Assembly (NCBI GenBank): GCA_947458545.1 | Contig: CANGYH010000009.1 | Coordinates: 28,634 to 92,633 of the forward strand | Direction of reading: 5' to 3' | Source of the DNA: Cytophagaceae bacterium | GTDB taxonomy: Bacteria > Bacteroidota > Bacteroidia > Cytophagales > Flexibacteraceae | Length of the DNA: 64,000 nt | Shown here: piece by piece, positions 25,387 to 32,835 of the stretch | Layout of the letters: the number at the start of each line of letters is the position of its first letter | How positions within the stretch are numbered: the first letter of the stretch is position 1 | Notes under the pieces: generated by a model | What the model was told of the DNA's origin: nothing | What the model saw: only the letters and a program-made list of their open reading frames with translations | The model's database searches: none | Translations under genes and position numbers: made by a program

Positions 25387-25710
25387 ATGGATGGAATGGA
25401 AGACTTGTTTGCCGAGCAGAAGCGCTCGCTGGCCGAGCGCCTGGAGCTGCTGGAGCTTAAGCTCAACAAGGTTTTGAAGGAGGGCCGCGCGCTCAAGGCC
25501 GAAAACCAGGCCCTGCACGAGGAGCGCCGCCAACTGCGCCAGACCATAGACCGCCAGCGCGAAGAAAGCCTGGCCCTGCAGCGGCAGATCAAGTCGTCTG
25601 TCATTGCAGGCAGCATGGCTGCCGGGGTAGATGAGGCCACCGCCCTGCGCGAGCGGATTGACCAGTACATAGAAGAGATAGACCGGTGCATCTCCCACCT
25701 GAAGGCCTAG
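25387..25710 (+). CDS. Small coiled-coil protein
   Basis: A 107-residue protein, almost entirely predicted coiled coil between residues 5 and 65 (heptads of Leu, Ala, Glu and Arg such as LAERLELLELKLNKVLKEG and LHEERRQLRQTID). A short Gly/Ala hinge (VIAGSMAAGVDEA) and a final helix IDQYIEEIDRCISHLKA follow. Proteins of this kind commonly precede zapA in Bacteroidota genomes, from memory, and could be ZapB-like division factors; here zapA is absent and an O-methyltransferase lies convergent immediately downstream (stop codons adjacent). The ATG at 25387 is chosen because the coiled coil begins right after it. Confidence 0.75.
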   Translation: MDGMEDLFAEQKRSLAERLELLELKLNKVLKEGRALKAENQALHEERRQLRQTIDRQREESLALQRQIKSSVIAGSMAAGVDEATALRERIDQYIEEIDRCISHLKA

Positions 25711-26364
25711 CTAGCGTACCCGCGCCGCCCAAAGCCCGTCTCGCACGGGGAGCATGACGGCCTCCAGGCGTGCATCTTGGGCCAGTTGCTGGTTGAAGCT
25801 GGCCAGGTAGTCTGCAATGGCATCGGTGGTGTCTGGGGGTTGGGGGGTGTAGAGGCGGCCCTTCCAGAGCACATTGTCTATCAGCAGCAGGGTGCCGGGG
25901 CGGCACTTGGGCAAGATGGCCTCTAGGTAGGCCCCGTATGTGCGTTTGTCGGCATCTATAAAGACAAGCTCAAACGGGCCGGGCAGTGCCTCTAGCGATT
26001 GCAGGGCCGGGCCTATGTGCAGGTGCAGCCGCCCTGCCCAGGCAGACCGGTCAAAAAAGCCGCGCACGGGCTCGGCCAGGCGGGCATCACGGTCTAGGGT
26101 GTGGAGCTGCCCGCCAGGGGCCAGGCCTTCTGCCAGGCACAGGGCGCTGTAGCCGGTAAAAGTGCCTACCTCTAGCACCTGCTGGGGTTGCACCAACTGG
26201 CTCAGCAAGGCCAGCAATCTGCCTTGGTAGCGCCCGCTCAGAATATGCGCCCCACCCCCGAAGGTGGCCAGCGTGAAGGCCTCCACCTCGGCCAATAGGC
26301 CCGTGTCGGTGCCGGTCAGGTCGGCCAGGTATTGCTCTAGCGCATCGGGGAGTACGGATTGCAT
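25711..26364 (-). CDS. SAM-dependent O-methyltransferase (caffeoyl-CoA/catechol type)
   Basis: A 217-residue class I methyltransferase of the Methyltransf_3 family. The SAM-binding motif I is VLEVGTFTGYSAL (about 63-75), the acidic end of strand 2 LHTLDRD, and the metal/substrate loop is FIDADKRTY (D137, D139) with LIDNVLWKG (D163, N164). These residues bind a divalent metal that orients a catechol-like hydroxyl in characterised relatives; the bacterial substrate is not known. Start ATG 26364 follows, on the minus strand, CACCTTTG by only 3 nt. The stop abuts that of the coiled-coil gene. Heptanucleotide repeats lie just upstream. Confidence 0.93.
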   Translation of the reverse strand: MQSVLPDALEQYLADLTGTDTGLLAEVEAFTLATFGGGAHILSGRYQGRLLALLSQLVQPQQVLEVGTFTGYSALCLAEGLAPGGQLHTLDRDARLAEPVRGFFDRSAWAGRLHLHIGPALQSLEALPGPFELVFIDADKRTYGAYLEAILPKCRPGTLLLIDNVLWKGRLYTPQPPDTTDAIADYLASFNQQLAQDARLEAVMLPVRDGLWAARVR

Positions 26365-26380
26365 ACGCAAAGGTGGAGAA

Positions 26381-26414
26381 GAGTTGAGAGTTGAAAGTTG
26401 AGAGTTGAAAGTTG
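26381..26414 (+). repeat. Heptanucleotide array (GAGTTGA/AAGTTGA), about 5 units
   Basis: Units GAGTTGA, GAGTTGA, AAGTTGA, GAGTTGA and AAGTTG run head to tail, 17 nt upstream of the O-methyltransferase start. The same heptamers recur at 47434-47482, 54800-54839 and, inverted, 54925-54980. Read on this strand, seven-base spacing puts TGA in every frame. Confidence 0.9.
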
Positions 26415-26419
26415 CCGCT

Positions 26420-26824
26420 GGTCCCGGTCTCTGACCGGGACCTAGACAGCCGTTACCCTGCGGTCTCCAGACCGCTGAAACGGAGGGCTTGGGGGTGTGG
26501 TAGATGTTTGGGCTATGGGGGGCACCCCAGGTTGGGGCCGCCCCAGGCTGAAGCCGTGGGGCTACTAGGATAGCGACGGCTAAAGCCGCCCGCTGCTTGT
26601 TTGCTGATTATGAGGGTGTTGCAAGCAATTTTTGTCGGAGAATGTCGGGGGATTTGCCATCGCTATCCTTAGACTCCAGTCTAAGGATGCCTTGCTGGCC
26701 GACTCCCGTCGGCCTCCCAACCGCATACGTCCCGTAGGGGCGGATCCGCGTGTCCGCCCCTACATACTGTGCAATGGCTTTGCCATTGTCACGTGCTATG
26801 GCGAGGCTGCGCCTCGCGTGTAGG
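26420..26824. repeat. Cluster of short variable-stem palindromes and a 60-nt repeat
   Basis: Palindromes in order: GGTCCCGGTC with its complement around TCT (26420-26442), GCGGTCTCCAGACCGC (26460-26475), CCTTAGACTCCAGTCTAAGG (26667-26686), GCCGACTCCCGTCGGC (26698-26713), and an 11-bp stem GTAGGGGCGGA (26734-26763). A block at 26765-26824, itself holding AATGGCTTTGCCATT and GCGAGGCTGCGCCTCGC, recurs at 63401-63460 with one mismatch. Confidence 0.85.
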
Positions 26825-27021
26825 CCATGACGATAGACCCGGCAGTCTGTGTATGGGTAGGATTCGGAACGCTAGGCGTTACGCTAGTCCGTTGTTCGCC
26901 GTGTTCACCCCGGGCTAAAGCCAGGGGCTACTGCTATGGCGACGGCTAAAGCTGAACGCTTTTGATTTCTGGTTTACAGGGAGTTACAAGCAGTTTTTGT
27001 CGAAAAATGTCGGCCCATTTG
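26541..27021 (+). repeat. Two copies of a composite element of about 115 nt
   Basis: Copy A is 26541-26656 and copy B 26908-27021. Both begin CCCC-GGCT-(G/A)AAGCC, continue GGGGCTACT and GCGACGGCTAAAGC, diverge for about 25 nt, then share GTT-CAAGCA-TTTTTGTCG, AATGTCGG and ATTTG. The first 60 nt of the B side (26901-26960) recur at 63538-63597 with four mismatches. The rest of 26365-27138 holds no gene that I can see. Confidence 0.8.
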
Positions 27022-27138
27022 TCGGGAATTTGTCGATAATTCAACGGGGTAAAAACAGCCTACGCCCCTACCCCGGGTAAGATATATTCTCAGCCTATTC
27101 CAAAGCCAGTATTTGTGCCTCAGCCAATCTCTTATCTT

Positions 27139-28563
27139 TTATCTCTTCACCACCCGCCCCCGCCACACCTTGCCCTGGGCCGTAAGCCGATACCCATAAA
27201 CGCCAGGCGGTAAAGTAGATACGTCAACATTTTGGCTTGGTGCCACAGGATGGCTCAGGTGCAGCCTGCCATCGGTGCCATACAGCTCTAGCCTGCCCGG
27301 TGCCGCAAGGCCCGCAAAGTATAGCGTGCCGGTGCACGGGTTGGGGTAAGGTCTGGGGGTTGGCTGGCTTGCCTTTGTCTTGGTGGCGGTGGTAGGTTGC
27401 CAGGGGCGGTAGGGTATGCCCATGCCCGTGATGCGGGCGGCGTACCAGTCTTCTGCCGTAGAGTCAACGAATCCTGCATAGCCAACACAGACGGCTGATG
27501 AATCCGCTAGAGAGGCATATGCAGTTAGATCGGCAGTCGTCTGCCCGGCTGCAGGTGGTATGGTCATAAGCCAAAACAGGCTAGAGTCAGCTCTGAGCCG
27601 CTGCATCTGTACCTGCGTGCTTGTGCCTTGAAAGTAGGTAATCGACCCATCCGTATTTACCTGAGGCCCGCTAAAAAAGGGCAACCGGGGGAACCTACGT
27701 TCCCCGCCCCAGACCTTCGGTCCTGCCCAGCCTTGATGCAGACCTATGTACTGAGTAATGGGAGAGGATAGTATGTTGCCCGATACTAAATACCTATCCC
27801 CCGGTGCCTGCCTGACAGAGACGGTCGGGTTATAGTCGAAGTTGATGCGGCTCGCACTCTGATAGAACGTAGCCCGCCGGATCTCGAAGCCATCCTGGGC
27901 ATACTCTGCGGCAAAGATGCGAGAGCCTGCCGTGCCCGAGACCAGGATGTTGCCGTCGCGCGTCATCTCTACATGGTGGCAGAAGGTGTTGCTGGGATGC
28001 TCGCGGATGACCGTGTCCCATTGGGTTACACCCAGGGTATCAAAACATACCAGATACCCAAAATTGCCCCAACCTCCGCGCGGATTGTCGCAGCGTCCTG
28101 TTGCCACCAGTGTTCCGTTAGGGCCTTCAATCATTTTATTGACGCTGAAGGCTTGGCGATACAGACCTACCCCTATGAAGTCTGAATACCAAAGAATGGT
28201 CCCGTCTTCGGGCTGGATGCGCACCAGCCTTGTGCGCGCCCCGCCGCCGGGAATGGATGAAACGGCAGCCGCATACACCTGCCCGGTAGCCAGTCGGCAA
28301 AGACTGTACTTCTGAATGTATGGGCCGATGATGGGTGTCCTTACTTTATAGAGGGTATCGCCATATATGGTCAGGCGTAATAGCATGGCAAGCGTTGTGC
28401 CTTCACTTATGCCGATTGCCAGTACCGTACCGTCTTCCAAGCTCACAACATCTGAGAGTTGATCCGAGCTAGGCCAGCTATACCGCCGCTCCCATAGCAG
28501 ACTCTGCCCCCACCCTCCCAGGGTGGGCAGCAGTAGGGCTAGGGTCAGCAGCAGGCGGCGCAT
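27139..28563 (-). CDS. Secreted protein of unknown function with T9SS sorting domain
   Basis: A 474-residue protein with a signal peptide MRRLLLTLALLLPTLGGWGQ. Residues 25-380 form repeated beta-rich segments resembling a propeller (for example DGTVLAIGISEGTT, NGTLVATGRCDNPRGG, DGNILVSGTAGSRI and DRYLVSGNILSS), a pattern common in Bacteroidota secreted proteins that is not diagnostic of an activity. The last 75 residues are a type-A T9SS domain: PYPNPCTGTLYFAGL, LELYGTDGRL, and a final GVYGYRLTAQGKVWRGRVVKR. Start ATG 28563 is required for the signal peptide. It is divergent from the FG-GAP protein gene (96 nt between starts). Confidence 0.85.
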   Translation of the reverse strand: MRRLLLTLALLLPTLGGWGQSLLWERRYSWPSSDQLSDVVSLEDGTVLAIGISEGTTLAMLLRLTIYGDTLYKVRTPIIGPYIQKYSLCRLATGQVYAAAVSSIPGGGARTRLVRIQPEDGTILWYSDFIGVGLYRQAFSVNKMIEGPNGTLVATGRCDNPRGGWGNFGYLVCFDTLGVTQWDTVIREHPSNTFCHHVEMTRDGNILVSGTAGSRIFAAEYAQDGFEIRRATFYQSASRINFDYNPTVSVRQAPGDRYLVSGNILSSPITQYIGLHQGWAGPKVWGGERRFPRLPFFSGPQVNTDGSITYFQGTSTQVQMQRLRADSSLFWLMTIPPAAGQTTADLTAYASLADSSAVCVGYAGFVDSTAEDWYAARITGMGIPYRPWQPTTATKTKASQPTPRPYPNPCTGTLYFAGLAAPGRLELYGTDGRLHLSHPVAPSQNVDVSTLPPGVYGYRLTAQGKVWRGRVVKR

Positions 28564-28659
28564 GGGGTGGGTGGTACGATGCGGTCCTAAGATAGGGCCG
28601 GTGGGTAACTTGCATACGCTATGGGCCCTTGCGCGTGCGTTATGGCCCTGATACCCGCT

Positions 28660-30888
28660 ATGCCGATGCGTTTCTTGCTTTTGTTGTTGCTGTGCCTGCC
28701 GCTGGGCCGGGGGGCCTGGGGCCAAATGTGGTTCAGGCCGGGCACATTGCCCGTGGTGGGCCTGCCCCCGGGGCTGGCCGGGGCGGGGGGGCTGAACGCG
28801 CCCCAGTTCTCGGAGGCAGACCTGGACGGAGACGGCACGGCCGAGTTGGCTGCCTTCGACCGGTCGGGCAGTTCTTGGCAGGTTTTTCGGCGTGTGGGCG
28901 GGGCTTGGGTGGCCGCGCCCGACTATGCCGCCCTGCTGCCTGCCACCAACAACTGGGCCCTGCTGCGCGACTATAACCGAGACGGCCGTACCGACCTCTT
29001 TACCGACACGCGCGGCGGCGTAGCCCTCTACCGCAACGAGGTCGGGCCGGGCGGCGCGCCCTTCTTTACGCTGGCTTATGATGGCCTGGTCTCTACCAGC
29101 CTGGCGGGCGGGCCGCTGCCGATGTACGTGCTGATGACCGACCTGCCCAGCATCTTGGACGTGGACGTCGACGGAGACCTGGACATCCTAACCTTTGAGA
29201 ACGCGGGGGGCACCCTAGACCTGCACCGCAACCTGAGCAACGAGAACCCCGGCCAGGCGCCAGACCCCGTCCGCTTCCGCAAAGAGCCCTGCTATGGCCG
29301 CGTTTTCGAGACGTCTACCTGCGGGCAATACACATTCAGCATCAACTGCCGCGTGGGGGCCGAGGGCGAGGTGCCTCCGCCCGTGCCGCCTGGCCCCAGG
29401 CCCAGCCCGCTGCGGCCCATGCACGCAGGTTCTACCACGCTGGCCATAGACCTGCAAGGCAACGGCAAGCCAGATTTGCTGATCGGCGACGTGTCTTGCA
29501 AGCAGCTCTACCGGCTTGTAAACGGGGCGCCTGTGGGGCAGCCGGCGGGAATTACGGCCGTGGAGGGCGATTTCCCGGCCGGGACGCGGCCCGTGCGGTT
29601 TGATGTTTTTCCGGCGGCTTTTACGGCCGACATAGACGGCGACGGCCGGCAAGATCTGCTGGCCGCCCCCAACCTCTATGCCAGCGGGCCCCTGGAGACG
29701 CCCAATTTTGCCCGCTGCGTCTGGGCCTACCGCAACACGGCCCCGGCCGGAGCACCGAGCTATCAGTTTGAAACGGCCGGCTTTTTGCAGACCGACATGG
29801 TGGACCTTGGGGCCAACGCCGCCCCCGCCTGGCTAGACCTGGACGCTGACGGAGACCAAGACCTGGTGGTAGCCGCCCGAGACCGCATGCAGCCCGACGG
29901 CACCCTGCGCACCGGCCTGACGTGGTACCGCCGCGAGCCCCAGGGCCTGGTGCGGGCAGACACCAACCTGCTGGGCTACCTGGCCGTGCGCTCTAACGAG
30001 CTGCTGCCCTTTGCGGCAGACTTTAACGGAGACGGCCGGGCAGACCTGGGCCTGCTGGTGCAGCGTGCCTTTAACCGCTCCGTAGGGCTTGTTATTCCGG
30101 TTGGTACCACCGTGGGGCCAGACGGTACCGCGCTGCAGCGGGCCCGGCAAGACTCGCTGCGGTTTGCGTTTTTGCCGGGAGACTATCCGGCCTTTGCCGA
30201 CTTTGACCTGGACGGAGACCCCGATATGCTCTTGGGCCGCGATGATGGCTCCCTGAACCTGGTGCAGAACACGGGCAGCGCGGCCAACCCGCAGTGGGGC
30301 CCGCGCCAGAGCGGGTATCTGGGTTATCCGCCGGGCATCAACGTGGCCTGCAGGCCCGCCTTGGCAGACCTGGACGGCAACGCCCAGCCGGACGTGCTGG
30401 TGACGATGGGCAACCTGCCCACCCGCCTCTACCGCAACCCGATCTTTATCAACGGCTACACGGCCGTGCCAGACACGTTGCTGTATCAGAACAACACCTT
30501 TCAACAGGCAGACCTGCTACCGACGATCTTCTTTCAGGCACCTTCTTTTACAGACCTCAACGGCGACCTGCGCCCAGATCTGGTGCTGGGCACCAGCAAC
30601 GGCGGCCTGCTTGTGTACGAGAATCAGCTAAACCAACCGCTGGCCACGGCTACCACGCCCGACAGGCCGCAGCCGCGTCTGTTGGGCAACCCCGGCCCAA
30701 GCCTGGGGCTTAGCCTACCGCAGCCTGCGCAAGTGCGCATAACAGATGGCCTGGGCCGGCAGTTATACCTAGGCCAATGGGCCGCCGGGCTGCACCCTGG
30801 GCGGTGGGCCGCACCTGCGCCGGGCCTCTATCTTGTAGAGGTGGCCGGCCCGCAAGGCCGCACCGTGCTGCGATACGTGGCCCTTTAA
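28660..30888 (+). CDS. Secreted FG-GAP/VCBS repeat protein with T9SS-type C-terminus
   Basis: A 742-residue protein beginning with a signal peptide (MPMRFLLLLLLCLPLGRGAWG); in-frame ATGs at 28621, 28642 and 28666 are alternatives. At least eight calcium-binding-like DxDxDGxxD motifs recur: EADLDGDGTAELA, RDYNRDGRTDLF, DVDVDGDLDIL, DIDGDGRQDLL, DLDADGDQDLVV, DFNGDGRADLG, DFDLDGDPDML and DLDGNAQPDVL. They fit FG-GAP/VCBS blades of a seven- or eight-bladed propeller, usually surface-adhesive or matrix proteins. The last 75 residues resemble a T9SS domain (LGLSLPQPAQVRITDGLG, then PGLYLVEVAGPQGRTVLRYVAL), although the final residues are less basic than usual. A heme-lipoprotein gene follows 27 nt downstream. 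Confidence 0.87.
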   Translation: MPMRFLLLLLLCLPLGRGAWGQMWFRPGTLPVVGLPPGLAGAGGLNAPQFSEADLDGDGTAELAAFDRSGSSWQVFRRVGGAWVAAPDYAALLPATNNWALLRDYNRDGRTDLFTDTRGGVALYRNEVGPGGAPFFTLAYDGLVSTSLAGGPLPMYVLMTDLPSILDVDVDGDLDILTFENAGGTLDLHRNLSNENPGQAPDPVRFRKEPCYGRVFETSTCGQYTFSINCRVGAEGEVPPPVPPGPRPSPLRPMHAGSTTLAIDLQGNGKPDLLIGDVSCKQLYRLVNGAPVGQPAGITAVEGDFPAGTRPVRFDVFPAAFTADIDGDGRQDLLAAPNLYASGPLETPNFARCVWAYRNTAPAGAPSYQFETAGFLQTDMVDLGANAAPAWLDLDADGDQDLVVAARDRMQPDGTLRTGLTWYRREPQGLVRADTNLLGYLAVRSNELLPFAADFNGDGRADLGLLVQRAFNRSVGLVIPVGTTVGPDGTALQRARQDSLRFAFLPGDYPAFADFDLDGDPDMLLGRDDGSLNLVQNTGSAANPQWGPRQSGYLGYPPGINVACRPALADLDGNAQPDVLVTMGNLPTRLYRNPIFINGYTAVPDTLLYQNNTFQQADLLPTIFFQAPSFTDLNGDLRPDLVLGTSNGGLLVYENQLNQPLATATTPDRPQPRLLGNPGPSLGLSLPQPAQVRITDGLGRQLYLGQWAAGLHPGRWAAPAPGLYLVEVAGPQGRTVLRYVAL

Positions 30889-30915
30889 CTCTAACAATCT
30901 GCTGCCTTTTGCGAT

Positions 30916-31293
30916 ATGAAAAAGCTTTTCCCCTGGTTGCTTGTTGGTGGTGTGCTGGCGCTGGCCTCTTGCCTGGCAGACAAGGCCCCGTTGCCTGCGC
31001 CTGCCCCGCCCGTTTGTGACACCGTCGGGCTTACGTACAGGGCCGACATCAAGCCGATTTTAGACCGCAGCTGCGCCACGCCCGGCTGCCACGACGCTGC
31101 CTCGGCCACCATACCGGCTGATAATCCGCTTTATGACTTTGCCACGGCCCGTGCCACAAGCCTGGCCGGCCGGGTGGTGTGCAGCATAGAGCGTACGGGC
31201 AATTGCAGCCCCATGCCCCGGCGCCAGCCCGCCCTGCCCGCCTGCGAGGTGGCCAAGATCCGCGCCTGGGTGGCGGCCGGCTGCCCAGAGTAG
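30916..31293 (+). CDS. Cytochrome c-like lipoprotein with CX4CH motif
   Basis: A 125-residue lipoprotein: signal peptide MKKLFPWLLVGGVLALASC with lipobox LASC (Cys about 19). The mature part has 'YRADIKPILDRSCATPGCHD', in which Cys-Ala-Thr-Pro-Gly-Cys-His is a CX4CH heme-c attachment motif, a variant seen in related small Bacteroidota proteins rather than the usual CXXCH. A distal Met in CSPMPRR could be the sixth ligand, and the C-terminus (ACEVAKIRAWVAAGCPE) is typical of this cytochrome family. It is placed 27 nt after the FG-GAP protein gene and is probably co-transcribed. Electron-transfer partner unknown. Confidence 0.8.
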   Translation: MKKLFPWLLVGGVLALASCLADKAPLPAPAPPVCDTVGLTYRADIKPILDRSCATPGCHDAASATIPADNPLYDFATARATSLAGRVVCSIERTGNCSPMPRRQPALPACEVAKIRAWVAAGCPE

Positions 31294-31362
31294 TGGCGCT
31301 TAAGTAGCGGCTGCTGCAGGCAAGACGGCCACAATCGGCCTCTGGGTGCATACCTGCCGTGC

Positions 31363-31370
31363 TATCTTTA
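31363..31370 (+). promoter_or_regulatory. -7-like promoter element for the lipoprotein amylase gene
   Basis: TATCTTTA ends 7 nt before the ATG at 31378; the same octamer sits 4 nt before the ATG at 12269. One mismatch to TAnnTTTG. Confidence 0.4.
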
Positions 31371-31377
31371 GCTGGCT

Positions 31378-32766
31378 ATGGTTCGCCTGTTTCTTTTTTG
31401 CCTGTTGATTTGGGGTACAGCCCTGGGATGCCGCCAAAAGCCAGACCCACAACCCACACCGCAACCCCCTACCGATACTACCCGGCCAGACACTACCCGA
31501 CCCACGGGCCCGGGCTTCGCCATAGCCACGGCAGACCTGGCCATCTACGAGGTGAACCTGCAGGCGCAAGGCGCGGCGGGGCGCTTTGCTGCCTTTACCC
31601 CGCAGCTAGACTCCATCCGGGCGTTGGGCTGCAATACCGTCTGGTTGATGCCGATACACCCCATAGGCCAACTGCGCTCGGCTGGGGGGCTGGGCTCGCC
31701 CTATGCCATACGAGACTATACCGCCACCAACGCCGAGTTCGGCTCGCTTGCCGAGTTTAAGGCCCTGGTGCAGGCGGCCCATACCCGCAAGCTTCGCGTC
31801 ATTCTAGACTGGGTAGCCAACCACACCGCCTGGGACCATCCCTGGATTACGGCCCACCCCGACTGGTATGTGCGGCAGAACGGGCAGATCATCATTCCGC
31901 CCGGCACCAACTGGAACGATGTGGCCGAGCTAGACTACACCAACCCCGCCATGCGCCTGGCCATGATCGAGGCCATGCGTTTCTGGGTGCGCGAGGCGGG
32001 CGTGGATGGCTTCCGCTGCGATGCGGCAGACTTTGTGCCGGCCGATTTCTGGCGGCAAGCCTTGGACAGCCTGATACGCGAGCCTGCGCCCATGCCGCTC
32101 ATCTTACTGGCAGAGGGCAGCCAGGTGGCCCAGTGGAACGCTGGCTTCGGGATGACGTTTGGCTGGAGTTTTTATGACCGCCTCAAGCAGGTGCTGGCTA
32201 CTACCGTGCCCACCGCGCTGACGACCACCCACCTGGCCGAGCGCAACGGGGCCACCGAGGGCAAGTATCGCCTCCGCTACACCACCAACCACGACAAAAC
32301 GGCCTGGGAAGAAACCCCCATCGAAGCCTTTGGCGGGTTGGATAGGTCTATGGCCGCCTTTGCCACCCTGCTGGCCTATGGCGAGGTGCCCATGGTGTAC
32401 AACGGGCAAGAGGTAGGCTGGCCCCAACGCACCCCCATCTTCACGCGGAGTACGATCAACTTTAACGCCAACCCGGCCATCAAGGCGGCGTACCGGCGCC
32501 TGCTACAGTTCCGTGCCCAGACGCCTGCCCTGCGCACGGGCAGCCTCACCACGTTGAGCACACCCTTTATGGTTGCCATATTGCGCCAAACCGCGGCCCA
32601 AGAGGCGCTGGTGGTGGTCAATGTGCGGTCTACACCACAAACCTTTGAGCGCCCGGCCAGCCTGGCCCCCACCGGGTGGACGAACCTCCAAGGCCAACCC
32701 GACAGCCTGCCTGCCCGGCTTACGCTGCCGCCGTTTGGCTATACCTGCCTGCGGCGGGTGCGGTAG
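31378..32766 (+). CDS. GH13 alpha-amylase family lipoprotein
   Basis: A 462-residue glycoside hydrolase attached to a membrane by lipid. The lipobox ALGC puts the acylated Cys at 18, followed by a Pro/Thr-rich linker to about residue 45. The barrel shows VILDWVANHTAWDHP (region I), GFRCDAADF (nucleophile D215), ILLAEGSQV (acid/base E246) and YTTNHDKTAW (transition-state D306). The C-terminal beta domain ends PPFGYTCLRRVR. Its short length and lack of a T9SS domain separate it from the large amylase 6 kb upstream; subfamily assignment within GH13 is uncertain. Substrate is probably an alpha-glucan fragment taken to the cell surface or periplasm. SusC/SusD genes are not adjacent. Confidence 0.93.
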   Translation: MVRLFLFCLLIWGTALGCRQKPDPQPTPQPPTDTTRPDTTRPTGPGFAIATADLAIYEVNLQAQGAAGRFAAFTPQLDSIRALGCNTVWLMPIHPIGQLRSAGGLGSPYAIRDYTATNAEFGSLAEFKALVQAAHTRKLRVILDWVANHTAWDHPWITAHPDWYVRQNGQIIIPPGTNWNDVAELDYTNPAMRLAMIEAMRFWVREAGVDGFRCDAADFVPADFWRQALDSLIREPAPMPLILLAEGSQVAQWNAGFGMTFGWSFYDRLKQVLATTVPTALTTTHLAERNGATEGKYRLRYTTNHDKTAWEETPIEAFGGLDRSMAAFATLLAYGEVPMVYNGQEVGWPQRTPIFTRSTINFNANPAIKAAYRRLLQFRAQTPALRTGSLTTLSTPFMVAILRQTAAQEALVVVNVRSTPQTFERPASLAPTGWTNLQGQPDSLPARLTLPPFGYTCLRRVR

Positions 32767-32782
32767 AAAGCGGTCAGAAATG

Positions 32783-32816
32783 CCACGGCCCGGCGCGTAG
32801 ACGCGTCGGGCCGTGG
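32783..32816. terminator. Strong hairpin between convergent genes
   Basis: CCACGGCCCGGCGCG (32783-32797) pairs with CGCGTCGGGCCGTGG (32802-32816) over 15 bp with one mismatch and a TAGA loop. It lies between the stops of the lipoprotein amylase and the convergent T9SS protein gene. No clear U-tract follows, so it may be factor-assisted or only an mRNA-stabilising hairpin. Confidence 0.65.
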
Positions 32817-32835
32817 TTGGATAAGGGGCAGCCTG

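Noticed and set aside
26381..27021. CRISPR array
   Set aside because: Repeats are 7-nt tandems or two diverged 115-nt copies, without regular unique spacers or cas genes.
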